From: Cricetomys ansorgei
Lineage: Eukaryota > Chordata > Mammalia > Rodentia > Nesomyidae
Direction of reading: 5' to 3'
NCBI GenBank assembly: GCA_026225945.1
Contig: JAMJFZ010000699.1
Location: 62,001 to 126,000, forward strand
DNA: 64,000 bases
Below, in pieces: positions 45,421 through 56,039 of this stretch. The notes below the pieces were generated by a model. It was given only the letters and a program-made list of their open reading frames with translations. It was not told where the DNA came from and did no database searches. The translations under genes were made by a program, and so were the position numbers. Numbering within the stretch: the stretch's first letter is position 1; every line of letters begins with the position of its first letter.

Positions 45421-46119
45421 GAGAGGCACATGGCCTGGGATGCTGAGATGATAGAATCTCAGCCAACTCAATAGGGAGCTGCAGAGCAGACGGCCCCTTA
45501 AAGGAGTCCTGTATTTGGTAAGCCAGGCTCTAGTGCCCTCACTGTGCGCACTAATTGGTCAGCAGCAGCCCTTAAAGAATGTTATCTTGGCTCATGAACT
45601 GTCAGCCCACTGTAGTCTGTACAACTAAAAAATATATTCTTCCTTTAAAAGAGATCCAAAGGACATAAAGATAATCAAACTGTCCAAAAGCAGGGAAGAA
45701 AATGAATAAGATATCTACATTTCATTTACAAAATGTCTTCCTGTATAACTTAACCTCACCAAAATATTCTATGGGATAAATTTCTTGATTGGAAATAAGC
45801 TATTATGATTATCCAGATTTAATTAGATGACAGTAAGATTTGGAAAACATAATTTGGGAAGAAAAAAAAGCACATCTCTGTCACCTTCAAGTCCTGGACA
45901 TCATTCAAACCAAGAGGTCATCTAACCCCTATGTTGTGTGCTGTCTGACAAAAGAGCACCTCATTTTCTCCCATACACAGGATCTAGATGTGTGTCTGTG
46001 TCTGAGTGTGGAGAGAAACAGAGAGGGGGGACCGGGGAGGGAGGGAGAGAAGGAGAGGCAGAGGGAGTGTGTTGAGGCAAAGGACTGCCAAGGCTGATGG
46101 GAGGAGGAAGGAGAATAGT
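45421..46119. other. Unassigned; possible MIR
   Basis: A MIR-like stretch lies at 45720-45840. A purine-rich tract (46018-46065) precedes the L1 end. No gene recognised. Confidence 0.4.
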
Positions 46120-46220
46120 GGGAAGGGTGGATGCAAAATGCAATAATATATATGTATAAAAATGTCATAAGCAAACCCATTATTTTGCACACTAACTTAA
46201 AATTAATAAAAAGAAAATTA
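46120..46220 (+). mobile_element. Rodent L1 3' end, short
   Basis: gatgcaaaatgcaataatatatatgtataaaaatgtcataagc, aaacccattattttgcacac, then an AATAAAAAG-like tail. Equivalent to 37520-37680. Confidence 0.5.
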
Positions 46221-47279
46221 TGCTTCCCTATGAAATCAAATTATTACACTCACTAGTACAGTATAATGTTTTTAAAAGGAAGAAAGCAGCCTTGCTCTTC
46301 CCTGAGGATGTCAAATTGGTTGATCACTAATATTATTAGAGCCACAAGAATGAATGCATTTACAAACCCCACACACCTTCAAGATGATGCTAATTAAATT
46401 TTTTAAGATATAATTACACACTTGTATTCTTTCCAGCAATAGGGAAAGCTACCAGTAATACGTTGGAGAAAGCAGGTAGGTGAGAACAGACTTCATTTCT
46501 CAACTGGAGGACCTGTAAAGTAGGGATGGATTTCTTATATAAAAGCATGTGAGCAGACATTCTGAAGGCCATGGAGCCCTGGGACCCTTTTTTGTACACT
46601 GATCTCTGAGTAAATGGTTTTAAGGCAGTTTGAGAGGGAAAGATAAGCAAAGCAAATAATATTTAAATCTGAAAAGCATTACTGTGACCCTGGAAACAAA
46701 AGGGAAAAAGATGTCATTTCTACATGACGGAATGATCATGAGAATGTACTTCAATGAGTTTAAGTATATAAAAGTAGATGGTGAATAGATAAGTAGGTAG
46801 GTAGGTAGGTAAATAGAGCTTTATAGAGACTATAAAGAATCCATGTAAACAGGAAGGGAATTGAGCACTCAAAGAAGCGAATTTTACAATTCAGCTCATA
46901 AAAGCATGACATAAACCAAAGTGATAAATTAGAATTTCTGTTTTACAAGATGCAAAAATGAAAAACAAACAGGAAAATGAGAAAATAAAATAACTTGGTA
47001 CCTTAGAACTAGAAAGAAAGAGAAAAGCAGGGAGAGAAGAAAGCAGGTAGCTGCCAGAGGAGTGCAGACAACGTGAGAAATGCTCAGACTGTGGGTGTCA
47101 GAGCCAATGGTGGGACCATCCTCATTGAAAAAACATTCATAGTTAAGAAGCTTTCATAGACATCTAAAAGATGAGATAAATGCTGGGTCTAAAATAATCC
47201 ATACCCATTACTCTCAATAGTACATATGTGCTGGACCTTCAGTGCGGACCTTTCTATAGGTTCTTTCCTTTGTCAAAGT
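46221..47279. other. Unassigned with TAGG microsatellite
   Basis: A (TAGG)n array lies at 46786-46812. The purine-rich stretch 46965-47050 is low complexity. No gene recognised. Confidence 0.4.
46786..46812. repeat. (GTAG)n microsatellite
   Basis: About six tetranucleotide units. Confidence 0.9.
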
Positions 47280-47430
47280 GCTCTTATGAGGTGAAGATAT
47301 CCCTACCTTTATTTGTCTCACAAGGAAACCAAGGCTGCAGTTGTTTAATAAATTGCTTGTGGACCCACAGCTGCTGAGGAGAGGATCTGGTATTTGAACC
47401 TAGGCTTTGTGACAGACTGTTGCTAAAATC
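47280..47430 (+). mobile_element. MIR SINE fragment
   Basis: ctacctttatttgtctcacaaggaaaccaaggctgcag, aataaattgcttgtggacccacagctgctgagg, aggatctggtatttgaacctaggc. Clear MIR core order. Confidence 0.75.
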
Positions 47431-47923
47431 CCTTTCCACTGAGAAGACTAAGCAATATCTGCCCCTTCTCCTAAGGTGCCAGTGACAAAATGAGGCATGA
47501 TTCTTACACAGTCCACTCTGGGGAAACCACTGAATTGGTTGGGCTTCCCTACAGAGCCAGGTTACTTCCAGGGGTGTAGATGACACTTCTCTCTGAACCA
47601 ATGGCTGCACCTCCGTGGCCTTTATACATTCTAGCCACGCCCTGAGGCCGTATGCAGGGTTTCCTGGTAAGAAGGAACAGTTGGATACTCAGGTGAGAAT
47701 CTTCTGCCCTACTCCACCCTTCTATTGGAGCAGTAAGGAATACAATGTCAACCTCTGGCGTCCAACACCCTCTACATAAGTACATGAACTCATGCACATT
47801 CACATCTTAACATATACATACACCACTCATATACACACATAAATGAAGTAAAGAGTTACCGAAGAATGTAGTAGTACATGTACTGTGTAGGCTCACAAAG
47901 AGACATAAGGAGGTATGTTCATA

Positions 47924-48200
47924 TGTGCAAGCCCTGCCAGACCTCAGCAGAGGAAACCACTGTCACAGCAAGCGCCATAATGGACAGTGGAACCCTGAGC
48001 ATCTGAGCTCAGGTATTTTTATTGATTCAGAACTCCTCAGGGTGTTCTATTGATAGCATGTGCAGGTCATTAGCAATCAAACATCCCCTACATAAAGCCA
48101 AAACTTGCGGACAATACAAAACACCAAGACCTGGGCAGCTTGTCACCCAACAGTGCACAGAACAATTATTTTAAACACAACTAAAAATAAACTTTTACAA
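47924..48200 (-). mobile_element. Class II-like LTR, family Y copy B
   Basis: Second copy of the element at 14011-14280, with the same blocks: tgtgcaagccctgccagacctcagcag, gacagtggaaccctgagcatctga, attgatagcatgtgcagg, tgagcaatcaaacat-type segment, ggcagcttgtcacccaacagtgcac and aactaaaaataaac. TTTATT at 48018-48023 is the minus-strand polyadenylation signal. Confidence 0.65.
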
Positions 48201-48302
48201 CAGAGGAACATACATTATATCCGCCTCTGGACTTCATAAAGTAAGTGCACACAGACAAGCACCCACATACACATGTACAGACACATACATCACACACAAA
48301 GT

Positions 48303-48412
48303 TCAGCTGTATTGTGTTGTGTGGTACCACACATGTTCAGCCCCAGCTATTTTGACTCCAGGAATTTGAAGGCAGTTTGATCTACATAGCAAGATCATGC
48401 TTCAAGAAATAT
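48303..48412 (+). mobile_element. Proto-B1 type SINE fragment
   Basis: gctgtattgtgttgtgtggtaccacacatgttcagccccagctattttgac, gaatttgaaggcagtttgatctacatagcaagatcatgcttcaag. Diverged. Confidence 0.6.
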
Positions 48413-48419
48413 ATACACA

Positions 48420-48770
48420 AAGGGGAAAGGTTTGAATAAGTTTAGATTAAAATTGAGGAGAAAAAAGGGAGGAGAGAGGTGATAAGAAAAAGTGGTATCC
48501 AAGTGGAAGTATGTGTGGATACAAGCCAGGAAACTAGAAAGGCTTTAAGGTAGAACAATAGAACAAAGTTGAAGGAGTGAATATTGAGGGCCAAAGAGTG
48601 CAGTGGGAAAGGGGGGTAAAGAGGATGAAGAGGGATGTGGGGGGAGAAGAGTAAACCAAAATGAAAATTTTATGAGATATTATGAAAGTCCCGCAGGGAA
48701 ACCTATTACTTTGTAAGTTAATTTTGAAAGAGAGAGTAATAAGGTGATGAATACGATCAAATTACATTAC
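48420..48770 (+). mobile_element. Rodent L1 3' UTR
   Basis: gtggtatccaagtggaagtatgtgtgg, caagccaggaaactagaaagg, a G-rich run (48605-48650), tatgaaagtcccgcagggaaacctattactttgtaagttaatttt. Terminal L1 UTR. Confidence 0.7.
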
Positions 48771-48859
48771 ATTCATTCATGTATTGAAGTGTCATGATGA
48801 AACCCTTACTATATGCAATTTATGCATCCTAATAAAATAGAGGAGAATCTTGATCTTAG

Positions 48860-49390
48860 GGTAAGAAAAATTTGTTAATCAAATGGCTAAAATAAGAGGA
48901 AAGGTAGTAATTTTGACTATGATAACATTAAAATCAGAATTTCTTATAAATTACTGCTGTCTAGCACTTTGGAAAATAATTTGATATTTACTGATAAAGT
49001 GAAAGATTTGTGTAGCCATTACTCAGAAGAGAAATTCTTATATATGAGCAAATAAAGAAATATATAGAACATACATATTTGTAACAGTGAAAGACAAACT
49101 GAAGAAGTCTTGAAATAATCCATATTCTCAGCAGCAGTAGAGAAAGTAAGTGATTAATTATACATTGAGCTATATTGTAGCAGTAAAACGTAACAACTTC
49201 TAAGTAGCCAACAAAAATGTAGAAGAACCAGTTTGAATGGTTATAGCATGAATAATGAAAAACAAATTCTAAGATACTATTTGATATTTATGTACTCATT
49301 ATGATTAAATAAGATGAAGTGTATGTTGTAAAGAAGTAAATACATACAAGATTAACATGTTGAAAATAAAAATAAAGGATAATAAAATTT
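48860..49390 (+). mobile_element. Probable ancient L1 3' region
   Basis: Loose match to the sense region after ORF2 of old L1: ataatccatattctcagcag, attaattatacattgagctatattgtagcagtaaaacg, and a tgaataatgaaaaacaaattctaagatac block. Strongly decayed. Confidence 0.45.
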
Positions 49391-50943
49391 CATGATAATA
49401 GTTTAATCTCATAGGGTGTCCAGAAGGCACATGATGGCTAGTGGAGCAGCACCCAAAGGTCCTTGGAAGTTCTTAGGTTGGATGATAAGGGTCATAGGTA
49501 TTTAATTATACACTTAAAACTAATAGCCATGACAGTCACCTCTGCCTTGTCTGCTTCAGGAGGCCAGCCTGATGATTCTATGGGACAGAATATGTAAAGG
49601 TTCTAACTGGCCATGGAGACTTATGCTTAACACAGTGGACACAATCTGTGGGCTGGAAAGGAGGAGAAGAGCTCAGCATTTTCAATACTGATTTCTCACC
49701 CACAACCCAGATACAATCAGAATATGGTTTTTCTCAATCCATCATGATTCCAGTAATACAACACTTCGTGAATAATAGCAAACTAGATCAACTTTCTGCA
49801 GTTAGAGATTGTTGACATCGTTCCAAGAGGTAATCACATTTCTGCCTAGAAGGGAAAACTTGATGGGTAGCAGTTATGACAGATGTGCTGAGGACACTGT
49901 CCTGTGGCTACCTGGGTAATGGTTTAACATTTAATTAGAGAAACAAAAAGCATCTTTCTCCTTTTCCTTCACTAATTCAGAACATACTGGAGAGAGAAAT
50001 TAGATATACAAAATATACAGTTTCATTTATTTGAGTAATGCTTCATTTACTCACAATGCTGGAAATGAGGTCTTACTCAGATGTGTACTTTGCATGTAAC
50101 TTATATAAACCCGTTTGAAGCCCAAGAACACTTTTAAAACCATTTTAATCAATTTTATATAATCTTACCAAATTGTTTATAAATGTGTCTGCTGTTTCAA
50201 CACAAAGTCCCACCCCTCTGCAATAACCTTGATTCATCATTCAGAAATACAATTATTTGACTGGGCAGGAAGACAGGACTGCTTCTGGACCTATTTGTCC
50301 CTGCTCCCAATGGTTGAAAATGTCTTACTGAGCTTCAGTCTGCTTTGATAGATTTTCTGTAATTTTCTTCCAATCTGTCCACTAGCCACCTCAGCTCTTA
50401 GAAAATAGAAGGTCCAAACATATTATATCCATATAAGCATCTGTGGGTTTCCCAACAGGTGAAAAGCAGAGACCACAGAAGAGAGCCAGATATTGATTAC
50501 ATTGTCAGGTTCTCTTCAGCATCAGGTGGTGAGCTGTGTACACATGTACCAAGCACAGAGTGATATACAGGAAGAGTAGTGCAGACTATGCTCCATGAGC
50601 ATTCCAAAGAGGGATACATTACTAAAGCCCATGGACTCAGAGAAGGCCTCTTACAAGTAACATTTAACATGAGTCTTGGGAAATACAAGGCCTGAAAACA
50701 TGAAGACGGAGACAAGACAATTCATTCCAACCAAAAGGAGAAACACAAGCAAAATTCCACATCCTAACATGCAATAATAGCTGCTCAATAAATGATTGCT
50801 TCCAAAATGGAGTGAAGGTATATAGAATAAAGCCAGAGCATATTGAGAAGAATGCAAGGAACTCACATTAGTCAGAGTAAAAAGAAAATAAACCCTGAAA
50901 GCAAAGTTGGACTAGACCATAGAAGTCCTTGAAAAGGTCGACT
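49391..50943. other. No gene or named repeat recognised
   Basis: Possible end of the ancient L1 near 49500 (atacacttaaaac). The rest shows nothing supportable; open frames stay below about 75 codons. Confidence 0.4.
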
Positions 50944-50945
50944 TA

Positions 50946-51085
50946 CCAGATATGGTAGCACACACCTTTAATTCCAGCACTCAGGAGGCAGAGGTAGACA
51001 GATCTCTGTGAGTTCAAGGCCAGCCTGGTCTACAGAGCGAGTTCCAGGACAGCCAGTTACAACAGAGAAACACTGTATCACGAAA
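50946..51085 (+). mobile_element. B1 SINE, well preserved
   Basis: ccagatatggtagcacacacctttaattccagcactcaggaggcagagg, gatctctgtgagttcaaggccagcctggtctacagagcgagttccagg, then acagccagttacaacagagaaacactg. Carries the ACAAC variant. The A-tail passes into a G/A tract. Confidence 0.95.
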
Positions 51086-51175
51086 AAAAGGAAAGAAGAG
51101 GAGGGGGGGGGGGGAGGAGGAGGAGAGGAGAGGGGACGGGGGAGGGGGGAGGAAAGAAGGAAAGGAGGAAGAGTG
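51086..51175. repeat. G-rich polypurine tract
   Basis: About 90 bases of only G and A apart from one C, including G10 and several GGGG runs. Suitable for triplex or G-quadruplex structure. The open frames on both strands are repeat translations. Confidence 0.95.
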
Positions 51176-52179
51176 AGAACATCATGGCCCCCAGGAAAGA
51201 GTGTGCATTCTATGGAGACAATCAGAAAGGATTCAAAGAGAGATTCTAGACACATGGACAAGAGAAAGGAGTTGTATCCATGCTGGGGAAGTACTAAGAA
51301 GCCACTGATAGCTATCTAAGTTCAGGTGGCCTGGTCAGACCAGTTGATTGATAGGGTCAGGGATGAGAAGGGAGGGAGAATTGGAGGGCGAGAAGAAAGG
51401 AGAGAGGAAAGAAAATGTGAGTGATGGAGGGAGGAAGAGAGGGAGGGAGGGAAAGGACAAACATGTAGGAAAGCAGCAAGCTATGCAGTGCATCATAAGC
51501 TAAGAAAGGTGTTGATATTTTTACCACAGGCAGTGGGTAGCCAAATGGAGTAAGCTGTTCAGAGAGACAGATTACATGATCAAGAAAGAAGACTTCCCTA
51601 AGATGAAACTTAACTCTGTTGACTACAAGTGCTGCTAATTTCCCTTAACGTTTCCCACTATGACACTCTGATGCTGTCTCAGCTTGGCTTCTGACTGGAA
51701 GCTCAATGTCTTGGGCATAATCCTATTCCTAATAGTTAACATCTGCCTCCATGCTTTCCAACGTTTATGTCTACCCTATCATGTCTTAGTTTGCCTCTTT
51801 GATTTTGCATTAGAGTCCAGGTGTGTTTGTGACAGACTACTGAGCTGTGGCTATCCCTCAGCTGACCATTCTCTAGAGTCAATGTGTATCAACTATTCTA
51901 AGGATTCCCAGAGCTCTGATATATATTTTGAGGCCTTGTGGGCATCTAAAGCTTTAGCAGCAGAGGGATCTCTAAATAGCAAGAACTTTCATACCCTGAG
52001 AATCCTGTTAGAGTGAATGCTACAATGAAATTATAAATGATCGAGAAGGAAACAGCCCAGAAAGACTCACTGAGAAACACAGGGCTAGACCATGGGGAAT
52101 GCTCTCAGGAGCCAGTGATGTTGTGACCAAAGTCACTGGAGCCCTGCAAAGCCAGAATCAGTAATCAGTACCTGGGATA
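51176..52179. other. Purine-rich then ordinary sequence; possible ancient repeat Z
   Basis: 51360-51465 is purine-rich low complexity. 51470-51600 weakly matches the ancient repeat Z (catcataagctaagaaagg, gcagtgggtagcc, cagattacatgatcaagaaag), which would be interrupted upstream by the B1. A 110-codon plus frame at 51684-52016 is unrecognised. Confidence 0.35.
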
Positions 52180-52600
52180 TTCTGGCTCTAAGTGAGCAAC
52201 AAGAGGCCGAGTGACCCAAGATAGAGCCATCAACACAACTGCGGTCCAGTGGAAGCATCTGCATCACCAAAGAGAGAAGGAGAACCCCGCATAGGGTTGG
52301 AGAGACTAGCGAGGGCCCCAGAGCTAGAGATGTAGAAGGGTGTGGTGATGAATGAGGGCCTGGACCGCCAGCCACAAGCTCCATCCAAGTGCATTCCTGC
52401 CTCGTGTGCACGGAAGCAGACAACAGACGGTGGCTTCCAACAGCCTGGGCCAGGAAGGAGGAGAAGTTACCTTTCCCCCGTGGCAGGTGGAATTCTGCGG
52501 ATGATTTATTGGAATTCTTCCCAAGGGCGGATTTACCCAAATAGCCCAGTAAAGCCAGTCGGAAGCGATGCGATGTCACAGTTTCCTCTGAGAAGTCAAC
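52180..52600. other. CpG-richer non-repeat patch
   Basis: About a dozen CpGs occur in 400 bases (for example aaccccgcatag, gaccgccagcc, gcctcgtgtgcacgg, cccccgtggc, ctgcggatg and gaagcgatgcgatg), clearly denser than the flanks, with higher GC. No repeat recognised. A minus-strand open frame (52133-52987) covers it. Could be a decayed CpG island, an exon or a regulatory element; nothing seen decides between these. Confidence 0.4.
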
Positions 52601-52761
52601 TCTGCAGAGATGCTCACAGAAGTGATTTGCTGTGGTTGGAAAGACAGAGACAGTTTCCAAAATTTCATTCTGAGAAGCAGAATACATTAGTGCTAAGCAG
52701 GACCTTAAAGCAAATACTACATGTTTCCTCTCATATGGAAGCCTAGATTGTAGGATTTTCT

Positions 52762-52762
52762 T

Positions 52763-52813
<51 letters not shown>

Positions 52814-52819
52814 GCATGC

Positions 52820-52864
<45 letters not shown>
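52762..52864. repeat. Compound (CTGT)n (CT)n (GT)n microsatellite
   Basis: Ten CTGT units, then CT, a short GCATGCGTGCG bridge and about 24 GT units. On the minus strand in one frame it encodes TH repeats followed by DRQT repeats, which lengthens the 284-codon open frame. Confidence 0.98.
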
Positions 52865-53619
52865 GTGGATATAGATGATGAAAGGGACTAGAAAGGACCA
52901 CAAGAAGGGAAAATAGGTTATTTTGTGTGTGACAAAGCATGCGACATGAAAGCAAGGGGGAGGTGACTGCAGAGATGAGTGGACCATTCACAAAGAGCAG
53001 GGGAATGTCCATTTAGCAAAATAGTAGTCATAGGCTTTCCTCTAAGGTCTATGACCTTGTCTGTCGCTGGTTTAAAATCTAGTTCATGGTACCAGATCTG
53101 GATTCCAGCTTGTGGAGTCGGCCTTAAATCCACTCAAAAAGTGGTTAGCTAGCTGCTTCCATGATGTTAAGGCCAGTACTGGACCATTCAGCATATTACA
53201 CCAGGCCAGTTTTCAGTGTAGATCTTAGAATTCACAGCTTGGTAAGACTGTGAATTCTCCTCCAGGTGTGTGCATGGCACCTTCCAGCACTATGAAAGCT
53301 GGCCAGTAAGGAAGAAGCTCCCAGGTTAGTACCAGCTTGACATCTTCATGTCCTATGACTTACGTACATGATGTCTTCAGCAACAGCGTCTTACCATCAA
53401 GTTCTTGGGAGATAACCAAGAGTAATGGCTGTACCCTTTAATGTTTGTGGCTAGTCTATGGAAGCCCACTGAGCAACAACTCAAAGGGAACTAACCCATA
53501 TGTGGTATTGGCCCTTTTACGTGATGTCCTGTGGTTTCTGGGAGAGGCACTGATCCTCATTATATGGTAATTTTACATATGTGTTAGAATAAATTTTCAG
53601 AAGCTTCTACAGCAGTAGG
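52865..53619. other. No gene or named repeat recognised
   Basis: Includes blocks that may be rodent L1 UTR (gcaacaactcaaagggaactaaccc near 53470), but I cannot confirm this. Confidence 0.35.
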
Positions 53620-53940
53620 TTTTCTTATGGCTTTTTCTAAGGTATTTTGTGTTAGTTGTCCATCCTGTATATTCCCTCCTCTACTCTTCCATCTTCACCC
53701 CATTTAATCCTTCCTGTTCCATATTCCCTTCATGTTATCTTTATTCTACCCCCGTTCCTTGACAGCTCCCAATAGCTTCTTACTATTTTCCTGATTCCTG
53801 TAGGTACTCAATTTAAATGCACATATCTAAAGATTCAAAGCTAACATTCGTATATGAGAAAGACCATGGAGCCTGTCTTTCTGGGTCTGGGTTTCCTCAC
53901 TCAGAAGGATTTCAGTAGATATAGATTCATACAGCACACA
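53620..53940 (-). mobile_element. Rodent L1 fragment (antisense)
   Basis: C/T-rich start, ttcctgattcctgtaggtactcaatttaaatgcacat, aaagattcaaagctaacattcgtatatgag, gcctgtctttctgggtctgggtttcctcac. Antisense L1 3' UTR-to-ORF2 junction. Confidence 0.8.
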
Positions 53941-53949
53941 CACTGATCA

Positions 53950-54720
53950 ATGTGCAGAGACTAGGAGACTGCGGAGTGCTCTGCTCTGAATGGGACATCT
54001 ATACCACACCTCCTTTCTCAAGGCTTATGCACTATCTTGGAAGATGAGGCTGAAAGACTGTAAGGACTAAAGGTATTAGATACCTGTAGCAAAACAGTAG
54101 CTGCCTGACATGACAGGACTATGGTGATATGAACTCACAATGGCTATAACTGGACGCACAAGATCAAGCAAGCCAAACCTCTTAGCATGGATAGAAGAGG
54201 GGCTTGTGAAGTCCTGCCACTAGCTGAAGATCTATTAGAAATGTGTGGCTGATGTGAGATGATCCTACAACCATGCACATACAGGCAGCACTAAATGGAT
54301 TCAGTGGGAATAGAAGATAAAAAAAAAGTAGGAGGAGGAAGAGGAGAAAGGAGATAAAGGAGGAAGAAGAGGAAGATTAAGAAGAAGAGAGGGATGAGGA
54401 GGAGTGGAGGGAGCACATAAAATTAGAAGAAAAAGCTCTGGTCGAGATAGGGGAAGAATTGGAGGGGAAGATATAGGAGTGGATTTTGTCAAAGCACATT
54501 ACATGTATGTATGAAATTCTTTGTTTTTTGTTTGTTTTTTGAGACAGGGTTTCTGTGTTGTAGCTCTGGCTGTCCTGGAACTCACTCTGTAGACCAGGCT
54601 GGCCTTGAACTTACAGAGATCCACCTGCCTCTGCCTCCTGAGTGCTGAGATTAAAGGTATGTGCCACCAGTGCCTGACTTGAAATTCTTAAGCAATAAAA
54701 AAAATCTAATAAAAAAGAAA
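53950..54720 (+). mobile_element. Rodent (Lx-type) L1 3' UTR, split by a B1
   Basis: gtgctctgctctgaatgggacatctataccacacc, ggctgaaagactgtaagg, tgacatgacaggactatggtgatatgaactcacaatggc, aagcaagccaaacc, gcagcactaaatggattcagtggg, a GGA-rich run and a tgaaattctt end. The same UTR occurs at 57240-58740. The B1 at 54522-54679 interrupts its last bases. Confidence 0.85.
54522..54679 (-). mobile_element. B1 SINE (antisense) with perfect 10-bp target duplication
   Basis: ttgagacagggtttctgtgttgtagctctggctgtcctgg, actctgtagaccaggctggcc, agagatccacctgcctctgcctcctgagtgctgagattaaagg. Flanked by tgaaattctt at 54512-54521 and 54680-54689. One of the youngest copies in the window. Confidence 0.97.
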
Positions 54721-55007
54721 AGTTATTTTCACACCAGTAGCTGAGTGCTGAGAAGATGGATTACTCTTCCACTGCACCTTCATCTCAAAGCTTAGATCTT
54801 CGGACCTAGTGCTCTTCAGGTTATAGGTGCAACCAAATCATTTCAGATACCTGGGAAATATATAGATAACTGTTCCTTATCCTTTATGATTCAAGTTCAT
54901 ACATCTGGAGAAGAAACCTAGGAGTTACATTTCTGAGGAACTTTCTCTAAAGACGTGTACAATACAAGTGATCAAGGCCAATACTTTAAGAATTCTTTAT
55001 CACACAG
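54721..55007. other. No gene or named repeat recognised
   Basis: Nothing supported. Confidence 0.4.
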
Positions 55008-55125
55008 TGGCTTAGAGATAGCTCAAATGATAACATGCTTGCCCCACAAGCACGAGGGCATGAGTTCAATTCCCAGAACTCATATAAAAGTCAGATGTAG
55101 TGATGTGTGTTTGTAGTCTCGGCAT
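55008..55125 (+). mobile_element. B3-type SINE 5' half
   Basis: gtggcttagagatagctcaaatgataacatgcttgccc, gagttcaattcccagaactcatataaaagtcagatgtagtg, gtttgtagtctcggca. Truncated at the 3' end. Confidence 0.75.
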
Positions 55126-56039
55126 TTTTCTTATTTAATGAGCTTTCTCCAACAGAACTTGGTGCTTCTCAAAAGATGTTTCTGAAGTGCACTGCTGAGG
55201 CTGTCTTCACTGCCTGCATTGCCCTCGGTGCACAGTCTGCACTGGGAGATAGAAAGATGATCCCTGGGTCTCCCTGACCTGACAGCCTAGCCAATAGTAG
55301 GTGAGTCCCATGCCTGTTCAATCTCTGTCTCAAGAAAGAAAAAAGGTGTACTGGTGAGAAGTGCCTTAGATGGGCAGAAAAAGGTGTTAGAAAACTCAAG
55401 GAAGGAAGATAGCTTATTTACTAATCCAATTCCTTTATTTGTAAAACTGTAGAGATGATCTAGAGGTAGAGAGAGAATGTGATTGAATTGTTGGAGGCAA
55501 TGAAGACTGCAGGGCACTTCATAAGCATCTTTTGAAAAGCACAAATTTCTGTACGAGAGAGCTCATTAAATAAGAAAGCACAAGAATGCCCCCTGGGCAC
55601 TCTCAAGAGTAAAATTTTTAAGTAGTTTCTTAGACAGCATCACATTAGGTCACAGTAATTCTCCTTGATTCAGCTGGCAGCAATCACACACATCCTCCAA
55701 ATGTACTTCCCATCACAATGATGGCAGCCTGAGAGAAGAAAGCAATTGACAGGTCACCCGGTCTTTGGAGTGGGTGCGTCAGGCCTTTCCCATTTCCTAC
55801 AGGGTATGAAGCAAAGGAGCTGGAAGCGATACCATTTCTGCTAGCCCCTGGCTCAATGCAGCTTCTCATGGTTCCAGTTAAGTTGCAACACGTCACTGTT
55901 AGGTTCTCAAATTCAATTCTTTGCACATTTCTTTTCGTGGTTTGTACTGATGCCAGCCATCCCTTTTTGTGATTTATGTATACTCCTCATGACTTCAGTA
56001 ATATCTCATCCTACTTTGTGTTTAATTAATTACTTTTAA
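55126..56039. other. No gene or named repeat recognised
   Basis: Minus-strand frames at 55287-55544 and 55684-55926 are unrecognised and not called. Confidence 0.4.

Noticed and set aside
14011..48200. Family Y LTRs as the two ends of one provirus
   Set aside because: 34 kb apart with SINEs, L1, MIR and unique DNA between them and no retroviral internal sequence.
52762..52864. CRISPR-like array
   Set aside because: Pure short-unit microsatellite with no spacers, in a mammalian repeat context.
52133..52987. 284-codon minus-strand open frame as a protein-coding gene
   Set aside because: Over 30 codons are microsatellite translation (TH and DRQT runs), no domain is recognised, and there is no promoter or exon structure. 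Only the CpG-richer part is kept as a finding.
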